From the NCBI RefSeq assembly GCF_041915215.1, contig NZ_JAYSBV010000002.1: DNA of 64,000 nucleotides; one strand, given 5' to 3'. Of the stretch, positions 21,115 to 27,380 are shown in pieces (within the stretch, counting starts at the first letter, position 1; every line of letters begins with the position of its first letter). Source of the DNA: Zoogloea sp021286885 (GTDB taxonomy: Bacteria; Pseudomonadota; Gammaproteobacteria; Burkholderiales; Rhodocyclaceae). Both the position numbers and the translations under genes were made by a program. The notes beneath the pieces are model-generated. The model had not been told where the DNA came from. It saw only the letters and a list, made by a program, of their open reading frames with translations, and searched no databases.

Positions 21115-22021
21115 CACCAATTCCTGGAGCGTTGGGCAGGGCCGGGGGTACGGCGTCTTCGGGGGCTTCTGGTGGGGCGATGCCTGCGGCGCCGAGGATT
21201 TCTTCGATGTCGGGGATGATGCGCTCCAGCAGCCGGCTCTGGCGGAACACATCGCGGCAGGCGAGGCGCACCGCCCGCTCGGGATTGGGCGGATTGCTGG
21301 CGGCGATCTTGAAGGCGACCGGCACAACGGTGTCGAATTTGTAGATGTCGGCCACGTCATACACAAACGACAAAGGCTTGCCCGTATGGATGAAGCCCAC
21401 CGCCGGGGCATAGCCGGCCGCCAGCACCGCGGCTTCAGTCACGCCATACAGGCAGGAGGTGGCCGACGAGAGGCAGCGGTTGGGCACATCGGAGGCGTCC
21501 CAGCTATCCGGGTTGTAGTCGCGCCCCTTCCATTGGATACCGACCCGCTGGGCAAGCATCTGGTAGGTACGCCGCACCCGGGCGCCTTCGATCCCGCGCA
21601 GTTGCTCCACGCTGCGCCGTTCGGGGGGCTCTTCGCCAAAGCGCAGCGCGTACATTTTGCGGACCACCTTGAGGCGCAGGCTTTCATCCAGGGCAAGGCG
21701 GGCCTGGTAGAGCAGCCGGTCGGCCCGGGCGCCGCCGGGCTGGCCCGACGAGTAAAGGCGCACGCCCGCCTCCCCCACCCAGACCAGCAAGGTGCCCACC
21801 CGGGCCGCCAGCGCCGCTGCCCGGTGGGAGACCAGGGTGCCCGGCTCCAGCATGATGCAGGCCACCCCACCCACGGGAATGTGGGTGAGGATGGGGCGCA
21901 CCCGGAAGCCTTGTTGATCCACCACCACAAAAGCGCCGTCAATCACGTCGATTTCGCCTTTTTCTACAAAGACTACCGACATGCGCTCCTTGATGGGGAT
22001 GGGTTTGAGGGGCGGAAGCAT
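21095..22021 (-). CDS. cas1: Cas1 (type I-E)
   Basis: The protein has 308 residues (E. coli 305). The conserved block CLYGVTEAAVLAAGYAP, GFIHTGKPLSFVYDVADIYKFD carries the His and Asp metal ligands. The C-terminus GDAGHRS is the type I-E Cas1 tail. It is the integrase and nuclease of spacer acquisition. The start at 22021 (MLPPLKPIPIKERMSVVFVEKG) has AAGGAG 9 nt upstream. It begins 13 nt after cas6e. Confidence 0.97.
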   Translation of the reverse strand: MLPPLKPIPIKERMSVVFVEKGEIDVIDGAFVVVDQQGFRVRPILTHIPVGGVACIMLEPGTLVSHRAAALAARVGTLLVWVGEAGVRLYSSGQPGGARADRLLYQARLALDESLRLKVVRKMYALRFGEEPPERRSVEQLRGIEGARVRRTYQMLAQRVGIQWKGRDYNPDSWDASDVPNRCLSSATSCLYGVTEAAVLAAGYAPAVGFIHTGKPLSFVYDVADIYKFDTVVPVAFKIAASNPPNPERAVRLACRDVFRQSRLLERIIPDIEEILGAAGIAPPEAPEDAVPPALPNAPGIGDAGHRS

Positions 22022-22034
22022 GGTGACGTGCTCC

Positions 22035-22838
22035 TTACACCCGGCGAACCAGCAGCAGGCCGCAGCCAAAGGCCTTGGCCCGCCCGACGCCTTCGGTCAA
22101 GGCCGTCACCAGCCGGGCCGGATCGCTGACCCGGGCCAGACCCTGGTACTCCAGACTGGAAAAGGACAGGGCCCGCCCCTTGTTGTGGAGCCGGTGCTGG
22201 GTGTAGGCCGACCACTCCAGGGCGGGCTCTAGGGCGCCGGTGGCAAAGTCTTCCCGGTGCAGGATTTCCAGCCCCCACGCGGAGGCATGGGCCAACAGCC
22301 AGGCCTGGGCGGCCTGATCGGCCGCCTGGGCCAGGGTTTCCCGGGCGGTGGGGCTGGCATCCTTAGGCAGCGGATGCCCCACGCGCTTCTTGGCCGCCAT
22401 GATCACATCGTGAAACCGGCGCCGCTCGTGGTGGGTTTTGGGTGGCAAGCCGCGTTGGGCGGCCCGTTCGGCGTTGAAGCGGGCCAGGGCTTCGGCATCC
22501 AGTTCAACGACCGAGGCGGCCGTGGGATTGGCGCGCAGGCAAAACTGCACCTGCTCGCCTTCGGCCAGTTGGGGGGCAAAGGGCCGGACGCTCTCTACCC
22601 GCAACAGACCCGGCACCGGGGTGGGCGGGCGCCGGGAGACCACCAGAAAGCTGGGCCAGCCGCCAGTGCCCCGCGCCTGATCTACCCGGAACACAAAGCT
22701 GCGGGCCTCCCCATCCCCCGGAAACAGACGCCAGACCAGGGCGTGATACTGGTAGCCATCTTCGGCGAGCACACGGCTCAGGGTCTGGGGGTCCAGCCCT
22801 TCCCGGGCCAGGGTGATGCGACTGAAAAAATGGCTCAT
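22035..22838 (-). CDS. cas6e: Cas6e crRNA-processing endoribonuclease (CasE/Cse3)
   Basis: The protein has 267 residues. The N-terminus MSHFFSRITLAREGLD and the C-terminal glycine-rich block GVGRAKAFGCGLLLV are typical of Cas6e. It cuts below the repeat stem to leave the 8-nt 5' handle AUGAACCG and stays bound to the 3' hairpin in Cascade. Its start overlaps the cas5e stop (ATGA). It should also process the repeat-like RNA encoded at 27262-27380 if those hairpins are recognised. Confidence 0.96.
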   Translation of the reverse strand: MSHFFSRITLAREGLDPQTLSRVLAEDGYQYHALVWRLFPGDGEARSFVFRVDQARGTGGWPSFLVVSRRPPTPVPGLLRVESVRPFAPQLAEGEQVQFCLRANPTAASVVELDAEALARFNAERAAQRGLPPKTHHERRRFHDVIMAAKKRVGHPLPKDASPTARETLAQAADQAAQAWLLAHASAWGLEILHREDFATGALEPALEWSAYTQHRLHNKGRALSFSSLEYQGLARVSDPARLVTALTEGVGRAKAFGCGLLLVRRV

Positions 22839-23602
22839 GGGCGGGCCTCCTCGATGAGCAGATACTCCTGACGCGGGGCAAACTGCCAGCGCTGGCGGGA
22901 GGTGGGCTCATCGTGCCGGGTCAGGGTCAGGGACGGGGTAGTGCCGGGCGCCAGGCCTTCGGGGCCGAGCCGGGCATCCCAGTAGTAACGGGGTGCGGCC
23001 CGGCGTGCCACGCGGCGCAGGGGGTCGGTGCGGGAGCCCAGCAAGCCATCGATCTGCTCAGGGCCCAGGGCATCCAGGGCGCTGCGCAGATCGGCAAAGG
23101 GCGCCACCCGGGCCGCCAGGGGCAGCGCCAGGGGGCAGGATTTGCGCCCCAGGTAGAGCGGAAACCGGGGCGCCCCCAGGGCTGCCGCCAGGACATCGAG
23201 GCTATGGGGGGCCTCTTCGGTGGGCAGCAGGGCCACACTGGCATAGCTGTCCACCCGGTATTCCCGGCTGGTGAGCATGGTATCGAGCTGGTCACGGGGC
23301 ACAAACCCGAGTTCCTGGCGCCGGGTGCGGTAGGTGTGCTTGCGCAGGGCGGGGCCCCGCTGGACGGTGTGATAGTCCCGCAGCACCTGCCCTTCCCAGT
23401 GGAGTTTGACGCCAAAGCGATAAGCTTCGGCCAGGGCCGCCAAAGCCGCCCCCTCGCCCCGCTCCACCCCCAGCGCTGCCGCCAGCAGGCCGAGCAGGGC
23501 CGAGCGGGAAGGATAGGCCGCACTCGGGCGCACCTCCCCCACGGCGATCTCGCCCCAGCTGGCCAAGGGGCCGTAAAGCTGGAAGATGAGATAGTCCTTC
23601 AT
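22835..23602 (-). CDS. cas5e: Cas5e Cascade subunit (CasD)
   Basis: The protein has 255 residues and begins MKDYLIFQLYGPLASWGEIAVGEVRPS, the conserved Cas5 start with the GPLASWG and SAAYPSRSALLGLL blocks. It caps the 5' handle of the crRNA. The ATG at 23602 lies 1 nt beyond the cas7e stop; an upstream extension in frame lies inside cas7e and is not Cas5-like. Confidence 0.96.
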   Translation of the reverse strand: MKDYLIFQLYGPLASWGEIAVGEVRPSAAYPSRSALLGLLAAALGVERGEGAALAALAEAYRFGVKLHWEGQVLRDYHTVQRGPALRKHTYRTRRQELGFVPRDQLDTMLTSREYRVDSYASVALLPTEEAPHSLDVLAAALGAPRFPLYLGRKSCPLALPLAARVAPFADLRSALDALGPEQIDGLLGSRTDPLRRVARRAAPRYYWDARLGPEGLAPGTTPSLTLTRHDEPTSRQRWQFAPRQEYLLIEEARP

Positions 23603-23603
23603 C

Positions 23604-24647
23604 TCAGCGCCCGGCCACAAAATCCAGCACTTCGCCCAAAGAACCCCGGCCACCGAGCACATCAAAATCGGCGCGAGCATCGGCGCAGGGGCCATAGACG
23701 TGATCCATCTTGCCCATCAGGTCGGTCAGCGCGTCAATCGCGGGCTTGCCATAGCCTTCATGGCCGGCCACCGGCTTGAGGAAGGCCAAAGACAAGGAAC
23801 GGGGCTGCTGGTCGCCCTTCTCTGCCAGGGCGTAGTGGGCATAGGCCCGGGAGCCAAAGCTGTTCTGCTTGCCATTCGGGCCCACCCGCAGCACCGCCTC
23901 GGTGAGGGCACGCAGGCTGCGGGCCAACAGGGCTTCGTCGCCCCCCAGGTTTTTGAGCAGCTGTTCGCGGTTGATGCAGACGTACTCATAAAAAACCGCC
24001 GCCCCAAAGCCGGCTTCGCCCACATGGCCCGCGCCGGTTTCGTCGCGCCCCTTGTTAATGTCATCCACGGCGGTGAAGTAATCGTCTTCCACTGCCGAGG
24101 CATGCACCCCAATCGCGTGGGCCACCTGCACGGCGGCATCGCTGTTGCGCTCGGGCTTGTCGGCCAGCATCCGACCAAACATGGCGATATCCACCGCGTG
24201 CTGGGTGTGGAGCAGGCCATCCAGTTCTTCCTTGGTGGGCTCGCGCTGCTCCTGGGCGAGCACCTGGATCAGGGCGTCCAGGCTGGCCCGTTCTTCGGGA
24301 GAGACATGCACCAGGGTTTCGGTCTGGAGCGGGTTTTCTTTTTTGTTTTTGCCATACACCGCTGCAATCTTGGTGGCCCAGGCATCGGCATTTTTTTCTG
24401 AGACCCCCGCCGCCACCAGCCCCTCCTTGGCGCGCACACCCCATTGCTTGGTGCGGGTGCCCAGGTGGCCGGCCAGGGCTGATTCAAAGATTTCAGAGGT
24501 GCGCCAGGCCCGCTTGAGGCTCTGGGACGAAACCCGCAGGCGTTCCACGCCGCCCATCTGGGCTGTTTTGGGGCGCCCCAGATCATCCCGATTCAGGTTG
24601 GAGGGCGGGTAAGAAACGAGCAGGTGCAGTTGGATGTAACGGTTCAT
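23604..24647 (-). CDS. cas7e: Cas7e Cascade backbone subunit (CasC/Cse4)
   Basis: The protein has 347 residues and begins MNRYIQLHLLVSYPPSNLNRDDLG, with GGVERLRVSSQSLKRAWR, as in E. coli CasC. It forms the helical backbone, with one subunit per 6 nt of spacer. The ATG at 24647 has AGGAG 7 nt upstream. A 53-nt gap, the longest inside the operon, separates it from cse2 and shows no promoter or hairpin. Confidence 0.96.
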   Translation of the reverse strand: MNRYIQLHLLVSYPPSNLNRDDLGRPKTAQMGGVERLRVSSQSLKRAWRTSEIFESALAGHLGTRTKQWGVRAKEGLVAAGVSEKNADAWATKIAAVYGKNKKENPLQTETLVHVSPEERASLDALIQVLAQEQREPTKEELDGLLHTQHAVDIAMFGRMLADKPERNSDAAVQVAHAIGVHASAVEDDYFTAVDDINKGRDETGAGHVGEAGFGAAVFYEYVCINREQLLKNLGGDEALLARSLRALTEAVLRVGPNGKQNSFGSRAYAHYALAEKGDQQPRSLSLAFLKPVAGHEGYGKPAIDALTDLMGKMDHVYGPCADARADFDVLGGRGSLGEVLDFVAGR

Positions 24648-24700
24648 GGTCGGGCTCCTGGATTCTGAGTGGGATTTTTGGGGGAATTTTTGAGGGAATG

Positions 24701-25327
24701 TCAGTCTTTGTCGGCCGCCTGGGCAGCGGCGTGCTTGGCGGCCTGGAGGTAGTAGTCGCTGGCCCAACGCACCTGCAGCCGCTGGGACGGGTGGCATACG
24801 CCCGGGTCGCGGAATTCGATCAGCCAGTCGTGGATGTCCTGGGCCAGGGCGGGCACCTGGGCGGTTTTATTCACCAGCTGCACGGCACGCCGGAGCTGGG
24901 TGTAAAAATCCTGCTCGTCGGTCGCCCGCAGCAAGCGGGCAAACCGCAGTTCGCTGAGGGCCGGGCGCCCGGCGCCCTCGCCTGCCGGGGCGGCCATGCG
25001 GGCGCCAAAGCTGGCGCTGCTGCCCTTGCCTTCCGGCTCTTTATCCACCCACACCAGCACCCCGGCAATCAGCGCCCAACGCCAGGCATCCGGCTCCTGG
25101 GGGGCCATGCTTGGCGCCAGCTGGGCCAGCAGGCGGTGAAACGCCGGCACCAGCAGCACTTGGCCCGGATCGGCGCAGCGTTTGAGTTGGGCCCGGTGGG
25201 CCCGGCTGAAAACGCCAAACCGCCCCAGGCGCCGCAGCCGGTCTTCCTCACGGTCGGTCTGCCCTTCTGGCTGGAGCCAACGCCACCAGTCCTGGATCAG
25301 CCGTTGCTGTTCATCACGGAGCTTCAT
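24701..25327 (-). CDS. cse2: Cse2 small Cascade subunit (CasB, Cas11e)
   Basis: The 208-residue helical protein is longer than E. coli Cse2 (160). It contains LRFARLLRATDEQDFYTQLRRAVQLV, the conserved Cse2 block for the R-loop-stabilising dimer. The ATG at 25327 overlaps the cse1 stop by one nucleotide (TGATG), indicating translational coupling. The Ala/Gly-rich insertion near residues 100-120 accounts for part of the extra length. Confidence 0.93.
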   Translation of the reverse strand: MKLRDEQQRLIQDWWRWLQPEGQTDREEDRLRRLGRFGVFSRAHRAQLKRCADPGQVLLVPAFHRLLAQLAPSMAPQEPDAWRWALIAGVLVWVDKEPEGKGSSASFGARMAAPAGEGAGRPALSELRFARLLRATDEQDFYTQLRRAVQLVNKTAQVPALAQDIHDWLIEFRDPGVCHPSQRLQVRWASDYYLQAAKHAAAQAADKD

Positions 25328-26922
25328 CAGGTAGTCACCTCCTGTTGCTTGATATAGGTGTGGAGCTGCTTCATGGGCTTGGCGAACAGAAGCTCCCGCT
25401 CCAGACGCTGGCGGGCATCCACCAGCCGTTTGATGTCCCAGCCCTTTTCGTATTCGCCGACACTCCAGTCTTCAAACAAGCGGAGTGCCGTTGCCCGGAT
25501 GCCCGCCAGCCAGGTCTTGAACACCGCCGCACGGGTAGCGGGGCTGTCGTCGGCGGCGAGTTGGCGCAGTTGCTGGTAAAACAGGTTTTCGGTGGCAGCC
25601 CATAAGGATTGGGGCACGGCGGGCTCGTCGTTCATGTCTTTGGGGCGGTCGCACCACGCGCCCTTGACGGCGGTATGCAGCTGGCGGGCCGCCTCGTGGG
25701 CCACTTCCAGCAAGCTGCCCACGTCGGCCTGGACACCTGCCAAACGCTCGGGGAGAACATGCAGCACCGGCAGGGTGGCGTCGTACCAGCTGCGGGCCTT
25801 CATGTTGTCGCAGTCAAACCCGAACACCCACACCCGGGCCTCCAGAGGCGCCCCGATCCGCATGAATTCATACGCACGGGTATTCAGGTAGTAATGCATG
25901 AGCCGTGCAGGGGCGGGCTGCCGGTCGGACCGGCCCAGGGTGAGGCCCAGCCAGTGGCGATAGCCAATGCCCCCCTTCTGCCCCTTGGCCGAGAGGGGCA
26001 AGGTCTTGTTTTTGGGGTCGTGGTAATAGGGCGTGAGCGGGTGTTCCCAGGCCTGGTATTCGACCCCATAGTTTTTGGTGCGGTACTGGGTGAGCAGGGT
26101 CTCGGTCTGGGCGCCGCACAGGTCGCAGGTGCCGGGACGAGCGCTTTCCCACACCAGCCGGATACGGCGGGGCATGCCCCAATACGCCTGGAGCGGATGA
26201 GCATCGACCGGGCCGGTGGGGCTGCCGGTGTTCTTCTCGCTGGTCCGGGTGGGGGCCACCCAGGGCAGGATGCGGGCCGGACGCTGATCTTCCAGGCCCG
26301 CCAGATCACCCCCCGGTTGCAGCAGCTGGTCCAGCGGCAGCACATTGAGCCACAGGCGCTGCCACAGGCTGGGCTGGGCGCCCGCCTCCAGCTGGGGCTC
26401 CAGCAGGGTGGTGAGGGGCCCGCCGCCGCGCATCGACACCCGGTGCCCCACGCCACCCGAAGGCGCGTTTTGCTGGAGGCAATACAACGCCTGGGCCGCA
26501 CAGCAGGGGCACAGGCCGTTGATGGTGTCTGGCTTGTTGAAGTGCAGATTGGAATTGGAGCCCTGATCGATGAGCAGATCCCGGATGTCCTTGAGGCCGA
26601 AATCATCCCCCGGCACCAGATCCTGCATGAAGCGGGGGCCGTCGCCGGCCAGCTCGAAGAATTCCGCCCACGGGGCCAGCCGGGCCTGCAGCTGGGCCTT
26701 ATCGGGCGGAATGAACCACATATCCTGCCAATCTTCTTCGTGCTCCAGCTGAAAGGCCAGCTGGAGCACCCCCAGCATCCACTGGTACATCGCCCCGCGA
26801 AAATCCGCCCGGGGCGCCAGCAGGGCCACCACGTCGGGGTCCACCACATCCACCAGCCGCCCCGGCCCCTCACGTCCATCCCGCCACCCTAGCTGCAGCC
26901 AGGGGTCATTGATCAGGTTCAT
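25327..26922 (-). CDS. cse1: Cse1 large Cascade subunit (CasA, Cas8e)
   Basis: The 531-residue protein begins MNLINDPWLQLGWRDG. It has the Cse1 blocks FFELAGDGPRFMQDL and LLIDQGSNSNLHF, and two cysteine pairs (LCPCC and TCDLC) that probably bind zinc. It recognises the PAM and recruits Cas3. GGAG lies 9 nt before the ATG. It heads the cse1-cse2-cas7e-cas5e-cas6e-cas1-cas2 operon. The nearest clear upstream promoter is the one at 27139-27167, which is overlapped by the repeat-like guide's target. Confidence 0.96.
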   Translation of the reverse strand: MNLINDPWLQLGWRDGREGPGRLVDVVDPDVVALLAPRADFRGAMYQWMLGVLQLAFQLEHEEDWQDMWFIPPDKAQLQARLAPWAEFFELAGDGPRFMQDLVPGDDFGLKDIRDLLIDQGSNSNLHFNKPDTINGLCPCCAAQALYCLQQNAPSGGVGHRVSMRGGGPLTTLLEPQLEAGAQPSLWQRLWLNVLPLDQLLQPGGDLAGLEDQRPARILPWVAPTRTSEKNTGSPTGPVDAHPLQAYWGMPRRIRLVWESARPGTCDLCGAQTETLLTQYRTKNYGVEYQAWEHPLTPYYHDPKNKTLPLSAKGQKGGIGYRHWLGLTLGRSDRQPAPARLMHYYLNTRAYEFMRIGAPLEARVWVFGFDCDNMKARSWYDATLPVLHVLPERLAGVQADVGSLLEVAHEAARQLHTAVKGAWCDRPKDMNDEPAVPQSLWAATENLFYQQLRQLAADDSPATRAAVFKTWLAGIRATALRLFEDWSVGEYEKGWDIKRLVDARQRLERELLFAKPMKQLHTYIKQQEVTT

Positions 26923-26976
26923 TGGTATCTCCGCCTCAACTGGAACGACTACGTTTAACTATGACAAAAAGAAGAC

Positions 26977-27108
26977 CTAAAATGCGATGGTGATCTTTAA
27001 CGAACCCGTCACCAAGGTCAAAAACTTCACTCGAAACAAAAAGATAGGCATACCAACCACAATGACCAAGGCTATGACGGCAAAACGCTGAGCTGAAGCG
27101 CGGAACAT
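26977..27108 (-). CDS. Small basic hydrophobic peptide, candidate CreT-like toxin
   Basis: A 43-codon gene lies 54 bp upstream of cse1. The ATG at 27108 has GAGGAG 8 nt upstream. The peptide starts MFRASAQR (two Arg), then has a hydrophobic run FAVIALVIVVGMPIFLF (about 9-25), then RVKFLTLVTGSLKITIAF. A short basic N-terminus with one membrane segment resembles small toxic membrane peptides of type I toxin-antitoxin systems. It uses CGA, ATA and TTA, unlike its GC-rich neighbours. Its promoter lies against a site matched by the adjacent crRNA-like guide. Toxicity is inference; alternatives are a leader peptide or a chance reading frame in the cas 5' leader. Confidence 0.55.
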   Translation of the reverse strand: MFRASAQRFAVIALVIVVGMPIFLFRVKFLTLVTGSLKITIAF

Positions 27109-27138
27109 CTTCGTTCTCCTCGAAGTCGCGATGCACGA

Positions 27139-27167
27139 ATCTTAGCTAGGGAAAAATGGAAATGCAA
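27139..27167 (-). promoter_or_regulatory. Promoter for the small peptide gene and possibly cse1
   Basis: On the minus strand TTGCAT (27167-27162) and TAAGAT (27144-27139) are 17 bp apart. Transcription would start near 27132, leaving a short 5' leader with the GAGGAG ribosome site. The -35 box overlaps the AAG PAM at 27166-27168. No better promoter for cse1 is seen between the peptide stop and the cse1 start. Confidence 0.55.
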
Positions 27168-27195
27168 GTAAGCAGCTGTATGTTATCTCCTGTTC
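27166..27195 (+). other. Target site of the crRNA-like guide (PAM plus partial protospacer)
   Basis: AAG at 27166-27168 is followed by TAAGCAGCTGT at 27169-27179, identical to the first 11 nt after the handle at 27298-27308. In the same register positions 13-14 and 21-27 (CCTGTTC) also match, giving 20 of 27. The strong seed with poor middle pairing would favour Cascade binding without efficient Cas3 cleavage. Confidence 0.7.
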
Positions 27196-27249
27196 AAAAA
27201 ATTCCTTCAGCTCCTGATCAACACGCAAAAGTGTGCATTAATGAGCGAG

Positions 27250-27255
27250 TACAAT
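27250..27255 (+). promoter_or_regulatory. -10 box of the crRNA-like RNA gene
   Basis: TACAAT lies 11 bp before the first repeat-like sequence, so transcription would start near 27262. No convincing -35 hexamer stands 16-18 bp upstream, so the promoter may be weak or need an activator. Confidence 0.4.
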
Positions 27256-27266
27256 AGCTACAAGCC

Positions 27267-27297
27267 AGTTCCCACCGATACACAGTGGGATGAACCG
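27267..27297 (+). repeat. Degenerate CRISPR repeat 1 of the mini-CRISPR
   Basis: It starts AGTTCCCAC and ends GTGGGATGAACCG. The last 13 nt equal the array repeat apart from one missing G in the run. The stem CCCAC/GTGGG is kept but the loop has grown to 9 nt. The 8-nt handle is unchanged. Confidence 0.85.
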
Positions 27298-27318
27298 TAA
27301 GCAGCTGTTTGGCTCAGC

Positions 27319-27345
27319 CTGTTCCCCAATTCTTTGGGGCTCCGC
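27319..27345 (+). repeat. Degenerate CRISPR repeat 2 of the mini-CRISPR
   Basis: It shares GTTCCCC and GGGG with the array repeat. The 6-bp stem (CCCCAA/TTGGGG) and 4-nt loop are kept with compensatory change at the last pair(s). The handle part has decayed (CTCCGC), as expected if only its hairpin is needed for 3' processing. Confidence 0.7.
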
Positions 27346-27380
27346 AGGGAGGTCTTGATCGACCTCCCTGCTTTTCTTTC
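27344..27380 (+). terminator. Intrinsic terminator of the crRNA-like RNA
   Basis: An 11-bp perfect stem (GCAGGGAGGTC with GACCTCCCTGC) and 6-nt loop are followed by TTTTCTTTC on the + strand. It reaches the stop codon of the convergent cas3. The T-tract lies on the + strand, so it serves the rightward transcript better than cas3. Confidence 0.8.

Larger units (their letters stand above)
27262..27380 (+). ncRNA. crRNA-like RNA (CreA-like mini-CRISPR)
   Basis: This RNA gene is opposite in strand to the cas operon. In order it has: repeat-like element 1 (27267-27297, ending in the exact handle ATGAACCG), a 21-nt pseudo-spacer (27298-27318), repeat-like element 2 (27319-27345, stem CCCCAA/TTGGGG, loop TTCT), and a terminator ending in TTTTCTTT. 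Cas6e cleavage in both hairpins would give a guide about 50 nt long, 11-12 nt shorter than an array crRNA. Its seed matches the AAG-flanked site beside the promoter of the small peptide gene. Family knowledge: CreA RNAs guide Cascade to repress a toxin, and crRNA-like RNAs can repress cas promoters. Assignment is by architecture only. Confidence 0.75.

Noticed and set aside
26936..27136. 66-codon GTG-started frame overlapping the small peptide gene
   Set aside because: It starts with GTG without a ribosome site, and the 43-codon ATG frame in another phase has a strong one.
27241..27300. 19-codon frame MSEYNSYKPV... ending at the last base of the first repeat-like element plus TAA
   Set aside because: No Shine-Dalgarno, and the sequence is better explained as promoter, repeat and guide. 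The frame looks accidental.
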